Positions 8,804 through 18,234 of a stretch of DNA of 64,000 nucleotides are shown here, piece by piece. The DNA lies in the NCBI RefSeq assembly GCF_000016505.1, contig NC_009706.1, forward strand, positions 558,001 to 622,000, written 5' to 3'. A program made the translations under genes and the position numbers. The stretch comes from Clostridium kluyveri DSM 555 (GTDB taxonomy: Bacteria > Bacillota > Clostridia > Clostridiales > Clostridiaceae). The notes beneath the pieces are model-generated. The model did not search any database. It was not told the origin of the DNA and was given only the letters and a program-made list of their open reading frames with translations. Positions within the stretch are counted from its first letter, which is position 1. Every line of letters starts with the position of its first letter.

Positions 8804-9730
8804 TCATTCATTGGGATCCTGAAAAGTTATTGTACTCTGATGATTATTGAGTGTAGGAAGTTGTTCTTTTATATATCGATAAAATGCCAACATATTTTCA
8901 GTCAATTCTTTGTTTTTTTTCTTTACGAAATATACATCCCAGCTAAAGTTATCATCCGGGAATTTATAATATCTGAGCTTGGGATCATCCGGGCGTATGG
9001 TATGTGCCGGAACAACAAACAGAAGATTGTTATGTTCTGCAATCTCTCTTAAGGAGTTGAAATCACTAGAGGATATATCAATGATTGGGTTAAATCCTGC
9101 ATTTCGACAAGCCGCAACAAAATTGTGGCGGATGTGAAATTGTGTACTGAACATGGCATATCTTTGACATTTCAAATCATCCATCTGGATATGTTTTTTT
9201 CGGTATAATTCGTGTGTCCACGGAATACACAGATATGTCTGTTCTTGAATTAAACATTCAGCAGAAAAGCGGTCTGTATTCATGACACCAATTGTAATAC
9301 AAAAATCATATTCGTCTTTTTTCAAAAGTTCTTCCAGATAAAAGTCTGCATGATCTGTATATTCAATATTCACATGTGGATGTATATTCTCAAAATCAGT
9401 AATCAGTTTATAAGGCAGTACAGAAACTACTCCAAAGGCCATACCAAGAAAAATAGTTTCCTGAGGAACATCCTTTATCTGAGAAATATGGGAATACATA
9501 TATCTTTTTCGCTCTAAAATAATACGACATTCATCCAAAAAATACGCGCCATATTGCGTGAGGGATACTCCATTGGTATCTCTGTAAAGCAGTTGGCATC
9601 CCAGCTCTTCTTCTAATTTTCGAACTATTTTGGATATGCCTTGCTGGGACACATGATATACCGCAGATGCCTTATTGATACTTTTGCACTCGCATACTGC
9701 TATAAAGACCTCCATTTGTCTAAATGTCAT
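8804..9730 (-). CDS. LysR-family transcriptional regulator
   Basis: This 308-residue protein sits behind a GGAGGATGAG site. The N-terminal winged helix-turn-helix covers residues 1-60 (MTFRQMEVFIAVCECKSINK ... VSQQGISKIVRKLEEELGCQ). A LysR substrate-binding domain follows (about 90-290). It is divergent from the Old Yellow Enzyme/MFS pair, the classic layout in which a LysR protein activates the opposite operon when it binds a pathway compound. Codon use is richer in G+C than in neighbouring genes outside the block, consistent with joint acquisition. The effector is unknown but is probably the substrate or product of the adjacent reductase. Confidence 0.92.
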   Translation of the reverse strand: MTFRQMEVFIAVCECKSINKASAVYHVSQQGISKIVRKLEEELGCQLLYRDTNGVSLTQYGAYFLDECRIILERKRYMYSHISQIKDVPQETIFLGMAFGVVSVLPYKLITDFENIHPHVNIEYTDHADFYLEELLKKDEYDFCITIGVMNTDRFSAECLIQEQTYLCIPWTHELYRKKHIQMDDLKCQRYAMFSTQFHIRHNFVAACRNAGFNPIIDISSSDFNSLREIAEHNNLLFVVPAHTIRPDDPKLRYYKFPDDNFSWDVYFVKKKNKELTENMLAFYRYIKEQLPTLNNHQSTITFQDPNE

Positions 9731-9782
9731 AACTCATCCTCCTTCATAACTTTTTTTAAATATCGTTTACATATATTAAATC

Positions 9783-9872
9783 ATAGCACACTATACAATA
9801 AATTTCTTGTAGAAAATAGCACAATTATGATTAAAAATCGCCAATATTTACGAAACGCTCTCTTGTATACAA
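9783..9872. promoter_or_regulatory. Divergent control region with candidate LysR sites
   Basis: The 255-bp gap between the LysR gene and the reductase holds two direct ATAGCACA repeats (9783-9790, 9816-9823) exactly 33 bp apart, about three helical turns. It also holds a perfect palindrome TTGTATACAA (9863-9872). Such spacing suits LysR tetramer binding, but assignment of either motif to this regulator is inference. Confidence 0.45.
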
Positions 9873-9985
9873 CCTTTTGCTTGTACTGATACAATGATTT
9901 TTCTTCTTTTTTGTTTTAATTTTATCATATATACTTAAGTTGTCAAAAAATTATCAAATTCAGATAAAAAGAGGAGGAAAAAGCT

Positions 9986-11929
9986 ATGAAGAACAAATAT
10001 TATCCACATCTTGCAAGTCCTATTAAGATTAATGGAGTTACTTTTAAAAACAGAATTTTTGGTGCGCCGATGTCCAATCCAGAATTAGACACAGACTGCA
10101 ATATGCGGAAAGAAGAAATCGCATTTCATGAAAATCGTGCACGCGGTGGCCTTGCTAGTGTAGCTATTGGTCTTGGTATTGTAGATGCCATTGGTCGTAC
10201 ACACACGAAAGAAATAAAACTCTATGATGTAATGTCTCTCCCTTCACTTAAGGAAGCTGCCAACGCTATGCATCGTCACAATTGTAATGCAGTAATGGAG
10301 CTCGCCCACGGGGGAAAATATGGGAATGCCCGTGGTCATAGCAATGCTGATGGCACATTAATTGGGCCGAATGATGAAGTAAATCCAGAAGGACTTCAGG
10401 TTCGCAGCATGACAGATGAGGACATCTACAGAGTCGCAGATTGTTTTGCTGAGGGTGCAAAACTGGTGAAAGAAGCTGGCTTTGACATGGTACTTATCCA
10501 CGGTGGTCATGGATGGCTGCTTGGTCAGTTCAGTTCTCCAACGATGAATCACAGAACAGATAAATGGGGAGGCAGTCTGGAGAATCGTATGTGTTTCTCA
10601 CTGCTGGTAATAGAAAAAATACGTGAAGCTGTTGGACCTAATTATCCAATTGAATTCCGTATGAGTGGAGCAGAGTATACGAAAGATGGATACACAATCG
10701 AAGAGGGCATTAAGATGGCCAAAATGCTGGATGGGAAGGTCGATATTATCCATGTTTCTGCTGGTATTCATGAAGACCCGGAGGTATTTACATTTACTCA
10801 CCCATCTATGTTTATTGAACATGGATATAACGTATATCTTGCGTCTGAGATTAAAAAGCATGTTAAGACCCCGGTTGCCACATTAGGCGGACTAAATGAT
10901 CCGGACATGATGGAAGAAATTATTGCTTCAGGAAAAGCAGATATCATACAGGTTGCACGTCAATCACTCGCTGATCCATATTTTCCAGAGAAAGCGTTTT
11001 CAGGAAATGCAGATGATATTACTCGTTGCTGCCGCTGCTACACCTGTTTCTTCAATTATTTAACAAACAGAACATTTTGCTGTGCGTTTAACCCGGTTAT
11101 TGGTAATGAGCTTGAAAATAAGCATGCATTCCCGGCCACAACGCCAAAGAAAGTTATCGTAGTTGGTGGTGGCCCAGGCGGTATGGAGGCAGCTATTACA
11201 GCAGCTGATCGTGGTCATTCTGTTACTCTTTATGAGAAAAACAGTAAACTTGGCGGACAGCTTCTTTCTGAACAATATATTCCTTTTAAGCAGGATATGT
11301 TCAACTTTGTAAAAGTATTAAAGGGACGTTTGGAGAAATCAGGCGTCGATGTTCGTTTGAATACAGAACTTACTGCTGAGCAGGCAGCAGCAGAAAATGC
11401 CGATGTTATTATTACAGCTATTGGCGCTAAACCGATTGTTCCACCAATCCCTGGAATTGATAATGAGAAAGTTGTTGGTCTTGAAGCTCTTCATCAGCCA
11501 ACTCCTGCACTTGGACAGAAGGTTCTTATCCTTGGCGGCGGTCTTGTTGGATGCGAATGTGCAATTTACCTGGATAGCCTTGGAAAGGATGTTACAATCG
11601 TTGAGATGAAAGGCGACTGGGCAGCAGATGCTTACTTTATGCATAAAAATGCAATGATAATAGCAATGCGTGACAGCAATATCAAAATTAATGTAAATAC
11701 AAAAGCAAAGGCTGTTACAGCTGAAGGACTTGCCTGTGAGACGACCGATGGTGAAGTTACTTTTGAGGCTGACAGCATTTTGTTAGCAGCAGGTATGAAA
11801 GCTGACCGTGCAGTTGCAGACAGCTTCTATAACGCAGCACCACGTGTATTTCAAACAGGCGACTGTATTAAACCGGGTCGTGTTGTTGAGGCAGTTACAA
11901 ACGGTTACTATCGTGCACTGGATATTTAA
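9986..11929 (+). CDS. Old Yellow Enzyme-type NADH:flavin oxidoreductase (FMN/4Fe-4S/FAD)
   Basis: This 647-residue protein sits behind GAGGAGG. The FMN-binding TIM barrel spans residues 1-340, with the active-site stretch LIHGGHGWLLGQFSSPTMNH and the following RTDKWGGSLENR. A 4Fe-4S site is formed by C348-xx-C351-xx-C354-x11-C366. A GxGxxG dinucleotide fold starts at residue 394 (VVGGGPGGMEAA), a second lies near 510 (LILGGGLVGCECA), and the chain ends with QTGDCIKPGRVVEAVTNGYY. This architecture matches 2,4-dienoyl-CoA reductase, trimethylamine dehydrogenase, the bile-acid enzymes BaiCD/BaiH and enoate reductases, which reduce activated C=C bonds with NAD(P)H. The substrate cannot be read from sequence. 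It is followed by an MFS carrier and faces a LysR gene. Confidence 0.9.
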   Translation: MKNKYYPHLASPIKINGVTFKNRIFGAPMSNPELDTDCNMRKEEIAFHENRARGGLASVAIGLGIVDAIGRTHTKEIKLYDVMSLPSLKEAANAMHRHNCNAVMELAHGGKYGNARGHSNADGTLIGPNDEVNPEGLQVRSMTDEDIYRVADCFAEGAKLVKEAGFDMVLIHGGHGWLLGQFSSPTMNHRTDKWGGSLENRMCFSLLVIEKIREAVGPNYPIEFRMSGAEYTKDGYTIEEGIKMAKMLDGKVDIIHVSAGIHEDPEVFTFTHPSMFIEHGYNVYLASEIKKHVKTPVATLGGLNDPDMMEEIIASGKADIIQVARQSLADPYFPEKAFSGNADDITRCCRCYTCFFNYLTNRTFCCAFNPVIGNELENKHAFPATTPKKVIVVGGGPGGMEAAITAADRGHSVTLYEKNSKLGGQLLSEQYIPFKQDMFNFVKVLKGRLEKSGVDVRLNTELTAEQAAAENADVIITAIGAKPIVPPIPGIDNEKVVGLEALHQPTPALGQKVLILGGGLVGCECAIYLDSLGKDVTIVEMKGDWAADAYFMHKNAMIIAMRDSNIKINVNTKAKAVTAEGLACETTDGEVTFEADSILLAAGMKADRAVADSFYNAAPRVFQTGDCIKPGRVVEAVTNGYYRALDI

Positions 11930-11982
11930 GATTAGATACTATCATTTTGCATAATAATAAGAAAATGAGAGGAAAATGAGAG

Positions 11983-13185
11983 ATGGGAAAAAATAATAAT
12001 GGGAAAGTAAAAATTGGTATTTACCTGTGTGCAATCCTGATGATGGGTGCTATTGCTGTAGCAAGTAACGTGGCAAGTATTGCTGCCGCTTTCCCAGAGG
12101 CTGGTCAGACAAAAGTAGTTGCTTACTTGATTTCAGCTCCATGTTTGGTCGTTATTCTGGTGACACTGATTAGCGGTAAATTGATGGATTCTATTCCGAA
12201 GAAAACACTGATGATTGCTGGTGTTATATTCTGGCTGGTAGGCGGAACACTTCCTTACTTCATGAGCAGTCTGGGAACGATTTTAATAATGCGTCTTCTC
12301 TTCGGTGTTGGTGTTGGTATTATTCAGTCGCTCTGTCCAGCACTAGTAGTTGAAAATTTCAAGGATCCTGCAGAAAGGGCAAAGGTTATGGGAAACATGA
12401 CCTCATTCCAGATGCTGGGAGCACTATTTTTCTCACTGGTATCTGGATATCTTGGAAGAATCAGCTGGAATATTGCATTTTTGGTCCACTTGATTGCAAC
12501 TCTATCTCTGATTGCAGCCCTTGTATGTATTCCATACAAGCAGCTGGTTAAGGCTGAAACACCGAATGAAAAGGCGAAATTCCAGCCAACGGCTATGATG
12601 TGGGTTTGGTGTGTAGCGTTTTTTGTATATATGTCTGGTGCACAGACCTACGCAAATTTCGCGTCATCACTCATTACAGAGCGTGGGCTTGGTGATACCG
12701 TAGCAGCCGGTTATTCATTGGCATGCTTCGCACTGGGCGGATTTGTTATGGGATTCATCTTTGGCAAGGTGTCGGATATTTGTAAAAAACTCACACTTAC
12801 CGCTGGATGTGTGCTTCTGTCGGTGTCATTCTTGATTATGACATATGCACCAAATCTTTCAATGTCTTACATTGGAGCGTTTATGTGTGGACTGGCATTT
12901 TCAATCTGTATGCCATGTATCCTGAACGGTGCCGGAGGAGCTGTTTCACAGGCTTCTTCAGGTATGGCTGTTTCCATTGCAACATGTATGCAGAATGCAG
13001 GTATGACAATCTGTCCATACCTCGTAACAGCAGGAGGAGCAATTTTTACATCATCCCGGACACTTACCAGAACTCAAGGCGCTATGTTATTCTCCATTAT
13101 TATACTTCTGATTCTGGCGGTTGTATTTACAGTTATTGCATTTACAGGGAATAAGAAAACAGCATGCGGTATAAATGCATCATAA
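11983..13185 (+). CDS. MFS transporter
   Basis: This 400-residue carrier has about 12 hydrophobic helices and no long extra domains. It starts at ATG 11983 after GAGAGGAAAATGAGAG. The region after helix 2 carries the MFS loop pattern (SGKLMDSIPKKTLMIAGVIF). It lies 53 bases after the OYE reductase, and the pair is probably one transcript. The likely role is import of the reductase substrate or export of its product. The exact MFS subfamily is not recognised. Base composition matches the OYE gene, not the chromosome around it. Confidence 0.85.
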   Translation: MGKNNNGKVKIGIYLCAILMMGAIAVASNVASIAAAFPEAGQTKVVAYLISAPCLVVILVTLISGKLMDSIPKKTLMIAGVIFWLVGGTLPYFMSSLGTILIMRLLFGVGVGIIQSLCPALVVENFKDPAERAKVMGNMTSFQMLGALFFSLVSGYLGRISWNIAFLVHLIATLSLIAALVCIPYKQLVKAETPNEKAKFQPTAMMWVWCVAFFVYMSGAQTYANFASSLITERGLGDTVAAGYSLACFALGGFVMGFIFGKVSDICKKLTLTAGCVLLSVSFLIMTYAPNLSMSYIGAFMCGLAFSICMPCILNGAGGAVSQASSGMAVSIATCMQNAGMTICPYLVTAGGAIFTSSRTLTRTQGAMLFSIIILLILAVVFTVIAFTGNKKTACGINAS

Positions 13186-13610
13186 AGAGGAAGCCTTTCT
13201 TGGCTCCCCCAAATAAGTGGGAAAGGGATATTTAAGAAGTCTACAGCATCTTTGATAACACCCGTAAGGCATAATACTATAACGAAACAGATAACCCTAG
13301 AACCAAAGAAATTGCCTGTAGATCAATGTATAAATATCTTTTGTTTAGGCCTGTACAATATTTATAAAAGTTCCAAGATTGTTTAAATGGACATACTTAA
13401 AACTTTTATAATAAGCAGCATAAAACAAACAATGTAAAATTAAGAGACTTTATGTTCTATGAAGTCTCTTATTATTTAGTTATTCCCTAAAAAATAAAAA
13501 TTAGCTTTTATCATTTCTATTTTATTTTACACATACCTATGTATGTTCTCTTTTATACTAAATATGTACCAGATTTGTTTCACAATTTTTATTTATTTTG
13601 TTAACAAAAT
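13186..13610. other. Intergenic gap with one terminator
   Basis: No gene was seen. An intrinsic terminator lies at 13442-13470 (AAGAGACTT / AAGTCTCTT, then ATTATTT) and may close the OYE/MFS transcript, although it is some 260 bases downstream. G+C content drops back to the chromosomal level here. Confidence 0.5.
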
Positions 13611-13635
13611 ATAAGAGCCCGAGGACCAGACTCTT
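13611..13635 (-). terminator. Terminator of the hicAB remnant
   Basis: On the minus strand AAGAG and CTCTT arms flank a short loop and are followed by ATATTTTG. It overlaps the stop of the HicB frame. Confidence 0.45.
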
Positions 13636-13979
13636 ATTCACTAATATTCAATTGCCTTTTCAATCCTTCCTGAAGAACATGCGAAAAATTCAAATGTGCC
13701 TTTTCAGCCTCTGTATTAAGCCATGAAGGTATTGTTAAAGTCTTTTTAACAGTCCTATTATCATATTCTCTTATAACCTTTTTTAATTCAACTTTTACAA
13801 GTATAACTACTTGAGTATTATTTAATTTTGCATTATTCATTTTAGTTGCTTCAGGTATGCCTTCTTTATCTTGATATAAATCAAATAAGCACAATTTCAA
13901 TGCATATGTGAACCTTTTTGAGTTTTTATTTTCCATCCTTTCTCTTCTGCCAACTTAACAATTTCCTTTAAAAATATAA
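13634..13979 (-). pseudogene. hicB: Collapsed hicA-hicB toxin-antitoxin remnant
   Basis: Reading from the IS boundary at 13979, one frame gives the start of a HicA toxin (KEIVKLAEEKGWKIKTQKGS, then HMH and a stop at 13897). In another frame, from about 13900 on, the sequence is the middle and end of a HicB antitoxin (LFDLYQDKEGIPEATKMNN ... VKKTLTIPSWLNTEAEKAHL). It keeps the C-terminal ribbon-helix-helix (NFSHVLQEGLKRQLNI). An internal deletion has therefore removed the end of hicA, including its catalytic His context, and the first 45 or so residues of hicB. A 100-codon frame (13634-13936) survives only because it starts out of phase inside hicA. No active toxin remains. Confidence 0.75.
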
Positions 13980-15861
13980 GGGGCTGTCGCAAAACTACTT
14001 TAAAATAGTTAGCGATGCCACTTTTTAGCATTAAAATAAAAAATAATCCGAGAAAGGGAGATGTAAAAAAATCTCCCTTCTTGGATTATTTTTTTTGGAC
14101 GAACTTAATAAAGCTTCCCTTATTTTATAAATTTTTTCTTAGAATTTAGGCAGACTTGATTTTATGAAGATGCATTCTACATCTTTCATTTTGTATTTTT
14201 GAGTGTAACTTATTTATGTTATATGCAAAACAAAGCAGTATAAATTCAGTTTTCACACTGCTTTTGCCATGTGTCAAAAATCGATTGAATTGATAGTCAT
14301 TTTTGAGAACACCAAAAGCACCCTCAACTTGTATTGAGCGATTAACTCTTAGTAGAATTCCTTTGGAAGAAGTTATGTTTTCAAGGGATATTTGGCGTTT
14401 TTTAACAAAGGTTTTGGATACTTGCATCCGTCGATTTCCTGCAGCTTTAGTGCATTTGGGCTTAAATTTACATGAACTGCAATCATCACACTCATATATA
14501 GTTATTTTTGATTTATATCCAGTTGCTGATGTTCTATACATTATACCAATAGGTAGTAAGTGTTTCCCGTTGTGGCAGATATACTCGTCTTTTTCTTAAT
14601 CATAGGTCATATTCTCCCGTTTGCTTATGTTGTTCTTAAAGCTTTTCTTCTTCCACTTCTCATATGTCTGAGGCTTTATGTAGTAATTCTCAGTATTCTT
14701 TTCTAAATACAAATAATTCTCTTCGCTCTCATATCCAGAATCTGCAATTACATTTTGATAAGTCGCTCTAAGATTTGATTGTAGATTCTTAAGAAAAGAA
14801 ATCAATATGGTAGCATCACTCCTGTCTTGGAACACTCCAACTCCTATGACATACTCGCTTTCAACGCCAATCTGAACATTGTATCCTGGTTTTAGTTGTG
14901 AGTTTCGCATATGGTCATTTTTCATATGCATGAAAGTTGCATCAGGATCTGTCTTCGAATAACTATTTCTTCCATCAAACAGTTGATTATGAGTATTATA
15001 TTTTTTCTGACGCTCATAGTAATTTTCAAGTTCTTCCTTGAGCTTTTGGAGCTTTGTCTTTCGCTTTCCAATACCATGGACAAACTCTATCTTATCCTGC
15101 TGACGCTTTTCCTCAAGATAATTCAATACCTTTTCTATGTCATCCAGCAGCGTTTCTTTTGTAATTGCGAAGTTAGTTATATACTCAAGATTGATTGTTT
15201 CAATACATTTGAGTATTTTTACAAACATTTTTGTTTCATTTTTGTTGACGGATTTCTTCCAAACAAATGTATATCTATTAGCATTAGCTTCAATTTTTGT
15301 CCCATCTACAAAAAGATTTTCATATTGGATATCTCCAAGGTCATGTAGATACTTAACCTGTTGATAGAATAGGTCCTCCACGGCTTTCCCCAGATAACCT
15401 TTGCGAAATCTTGCTATTGTTGAGTGATCCGGAGCTTTATATCCTTGCAGTAGCCACATGAAATTCACATCTCTATTGCAAGCAGTTTCAATTTTCCTGG
15501 TTGAATAGATACCTTCAGCATAAGCATATGCAAGTATCTTGAATAGGATTTTAGGCTCGACCGCAAATTTTCTCCCCACGTGGGAGTATACGCCTTGTAT
15601 AACTTTTCGTAATTCAACTCCTCTGTAATATGGCTTAGCAATCTAACTGAATCATCCTCTGGTATTATCTTTTCAAAATCTAAGGGCAAAACCAATTGAT
15701 AATATCCATCAAATTCGGTATAATTCTTTTGTTGGGTTTCGAATTTTCGCATAATTCAATTCTACAACACTTACGGGTCTTTCTGGACCTGCATTTTATT
15801 TTTTGCATGAAATTAGGGCTGCTGCACCCTAACTTTTATTTATTAGTTGTGCAACAGCCCC
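13980..15861. mobile_element. IS1182-type insertion sequence (degenerate)
   Basis: The element is bounded by imperfect terminal inverted repeats: GGGGCTGTCGCAAAACT (13980-13996) and, in complement at 15845-15861, GGGGCTGTTGCACAACT (15 of 17 match). The 1.88-kb length is normal for the IS1182 group. Inside the left end a hairpin (about 14043-14084, AAGGGAGAT / ATCTCCCTT) probably terminates the transposase transcript. No clear target duplication is seen. It lies between the hicA remnant and the ssrA terminator. Confidence 0.85.
14146..15752 (-). pseudogene. IS1182-family transposase, frameshifted and with a nonsense codon
   Basis: The start (MRKFETQQKNYTEFDGYYQL) is at 15752. A frameshift near 15580 moves the chain into a second frame (RKFAVEPKILFKILAYAYAE ... 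HSTIARFRKG). That frame holds the DDE core (NLFVDGTKIEANANRYTFVW, later VIADSGYESEENY). A TAA after MTYD (about 14596) interrupts it, and the frame then continues (EKDEYICHNGKHLLPIG) to the C-terminal Cys-rich and SIQVEGAFGVLKNDYQFNRF block with the last catalytic Glu. One frameshift plus one stop make it inactive. Confidence 0.85.
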
Positions 15862-15878
15862 TTTTCTCATACAAAAAA

Positions 15879-15900
15879 ACCGTACTGAATTCAGTACGGT
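15879..15900 (-). terminator. Palindromic terminator of ssrA
   Basis: A perfect 22-base palindrome (ACCGTACTGA / TCAGTACGGT around the centre) is followed on the minus strand by seven T. It lies 28 bases after the tmRNA 3' end and 18 bases from the IS end. Confidence 0.8.
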
Positions 15901-15928
15901 TGTATGTATCATTTATCGTGGGTTTTAC

Positions 15929-16286
15929 TGGTGGAGGCGAGGGGAGTCGAACCCCTGTCCGAAAGCAGAAACATTTGAGCATCTCCGAGTGCAGTCCTTA
16001 TTTTAGAATTCCCTCTCTTAGACGCCTAAGGACAGGCTTCTAAGTTCAGTAGCTTCATAAATTCCGTTTCCAGGTCAAAGCTTTCCTGGACTCGTTTCCC
16101 CACTGTCGACGCCAGACCCTAAGTCGTGGGAATCTTAGGCTGACGAGCTGCTATATTAGGCAGCTAATGCTAAATTATCGTTTTCGTTTATATTTAAACC
16201 CCATAGTTTTTTAACGCGGGCCCACAGGATTCCCTCGACTCGCTTCTCAAACACATCTTACCCCCGTCGAAACCAATTACGCCCCC
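15929..16286 (-). ncRNA. ssrA: tmRNA (transfer-messenger RNA)
   Basis: On the minus strand the 358-nt RNA begins GGGGGCGTAATTGG TTTCGACGGGGGT, the invariant tmRNA 5' region. It ends with the T-arm GGTTCGACTCCCC and CGCCTCCACCA. The 5' and 3' ends pair as a seven-base-pair acceptor stem with one G-U. The tag reading frame near 16160-16190 ends in NDNLALAA followed by TAA, the proteolysis signal read by ClpXP. tmRNA with SmpB rescues ribosomes stalled on broken mRNA and tags the peptide. The exact resume codon was not fixed. Confidence 0.95.
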
Positions 16287-16754
16287 AAGTTGATAATTTA
16301 ATACTACATATAGCAGTAAGCCAATGTAGTATTAAATTATATCATTTAAGTTGTTTTAAGTCAACTTGTTTAAATATGAAAATTTATAATATCAAGTAAT
16401 TCAGAGGTTCAGGCAAAGTTTGTATATGAGGAATACTTCTTCTCCATCTGAACTTTAGAAAAACTTATCCAAACGTGTAACAATGTTTACTTCCTTTTGA
16501 AAAAGATAGGAGTATTAGCAATGTCAGCGTTTGGATAAATGGATATTCAAGCATATTTTAAAAAATCACTTTCATTATACTTATATAAAGTGTAATTTGA
16601 TTATCTTAAAGTAGATAATAAGTGAAATATGTGCGGCTAAATGCAGTATCAATATTACACTATAACCGTAAAATTATCAATAGTATACAAAAGTATATTA
16701 AGTTATATTTATGGTAAATACATTAATTCTTAAACCAATTTCATCTATTATACA
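16287..16754. other. Gap with an unexplained long inverted repeat
   Basis: No gene was seen. A perfect 11-base repeat, TTATCCAAACG (16465-16475) and CGTTTGGATAA (16528-16538), encloses 52 bases. The layout recalls a related structure at 42321-42382. It could be a structured RNA or a long-spaced protein site. The ssrA promoter should lie at the left edge of this gap. Confidence 0.4.
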
Positions 16755-18143
16755 TTATATCAAAAATGCTGCACATAAAGTAGTTACAAGTAAACCGATT
16801 ATCACAGGTTTTAGATTTCTTCTGGCTAGTTCAAAGGCATCTACTTTGCATATGGCAGCGACAGGTATTACTGCCCAAGGAATTATAGTTCCTCCACCAA
16901 CCCATATACCTGCTATTTGACCTAGGGCTGTTAACGTAGCTATTCCTCCGCCTATTGCAGTAGAAAATAATTTGGCTACGGATCCTACCAGGGATATTCC
17001 TGAAAAGCCAGAGCCGTCCAATCCTGTTATGGCACCTACAGCAGTTAAAGTTCCAGAAGCCAACAGCGGATTTAAAGGTACTATATTTGAAAGAGCCATT
17101 CCAAGGTCGTTAACTATTCCGTGAGAAGATTGAGGCAACACTTTACCGAATATTTCAATAAAGGCTGAATCACCCAGATAAAAGAATGCTGCTATAGGAA
17201 TAACCACACCAAATACTTTAAAACCAAATTGAAGCCCTTCTACAATATGAGCTGTAATATTTTCTAAAGATTTTTTACCATAGGCTATAATTGAAATAAA
17301 GCTTAGAATAAACAGAGAAGTTCCTCCAATTAGAGCAGTAGCATCTCCACCTTGGAGTTTATACATATACATTATTATTATATCTCCTAAAAATATAGCT
17401 ATAATCAGTATAGTTAATATTTTTCTAAATATATTGGAGGATATAACATTTTTTTCTTCATATGTTTCTTCTTCTTTATTAAAACTGGTATTCAATTTGT
17501 TATTTTTTATGTCTTTTCTCAGCATATAAAAAGCTGTTACTGTAGTCACTATTCCCATTACTATAGTTAATGGAATACTTGCAGACATTACACTGGAGAC
17601 TCCTATTCCTGCTGCATCTGCTGTAAGTTTAGGTGCTCCCTGTATTATAAAATCACTGGACAGGGCAATACCGTGACCGAATAAGTTCATAGCTACTGCA
17701 GCTCCTATAGGAGGAAGGCCCACTTTTTTTGCTATGGGTAAAAATAACGCACCTATGAGAGCTACTGCAGGAGAAGGCCAGAAAAACCAGGATAATGTCA
17801 TCATAACTATACCTATGATCCAATAGCACATCCAGTAGGATTTAATTATTTTCTTAAAAGGTGATACTAATTCTTTATTTATTCCTACTACAACTAGCAC
17901 ATTGCTCATGGCAGTTATTATGGAAATAATAAAGATGGTAGGCATAAGTTCTTTAGTGGCATAAATGAGACTATTGAAAATTTGTATAATGGATATATAT
18001 ATAGAATGGGTTGAGAATATTCCAAGGGTAAAAATGCCAACTATACATATGAGAGATATATCCCTTTTTAGAATCATAGCCAGGATTATCACTAAGATAA
18101 AAATAAGGTATATATAGTGCAGATTGGTTAATACAACATTCAT
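16755..18143 (-). CDS. Polytopic permease, ion-transporter/organic-acid type
   Basis: The protein has 462 residues if it starts at the ATG at 18143. That start lies six bases after CGGAGG, whereas the ATGs 9 and 15 bases upstream overlap the site. It has about 12 membrane helices in two halves, split by a charged loop (KKDIKNNK...EEETYEEKN) near residue 230. Gly/Pro-rich re-entrant-like stretches (WPSPAVALIGALFLP; ITGLDGSGFSGISLVG; IWVGGGTIIPWAV) resemble gluconate, citrate and C4-dicarboxylate carriers of the IT superfamily. The substrate is unknown. It is transcribed away from the small-protein genes behind it and has no enzyme partner nearby. Confidence 0.6.
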   Translation of the reverse strand: MNVVLTNLHYIYLIFILVIILAMILKRDISLICIVGIFTLGIFSTHSIYISIIQIFNSLIYATKELMPTIFIISIITAMSNVLVVVGINKELVSPFKKIIKSYWMCYWIIGIVMMTLSWFFWPSPAVALIGALFLPIAKKVGLPPIGAAVAMNLFGHGIALSSDFIIQGAPKLTADAAGIGVSSVMSASIPLTIVMGIVTTVTAFYMLRKDIKNNKLNTSFNKEEETYEEKNVISSNIFRKILTILIIAIFLGDIIIMYMYKLQGGDATALIGGTSLFILSFISIIAYGKKSLENITAHIVEGLQFGFKVFGVVIPIAAFFYLGDSAFIEIFGKVLPQSSHGIVNDLGMALSNIVPLNPLLASGTLTAVGAITGLDGSGFSGISLVGSVAKLFSTAIGGGIATLTALGQIAGIWVGGGTIIPWAVIPVAAICKVDAFELARRNLKPVIIGLLVTTLCAAFLI

Positions 18144-18234
18144 ATCCATCCTCCGCATAAAATAAATATATTAATAATTTATGCGGAGGAAAATTCCATG
18201 GTGATTGAAAAAATAAGTGTTTATCTAAAATATT

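Noticed and set aside
13980-15861. Target-site duplication of the IS1182 element
   Set aside because: Flanks (TATAA on the left, TTTTC on the right) share no convincing direct repeat.
15696-16043. 115-codon plus-strand open frame with a good Met start
   Set aside because: It runs antisense across the IS1182 end and into the tmRNA gene and contains tmRNA 3' sequence; it is a chance frame.
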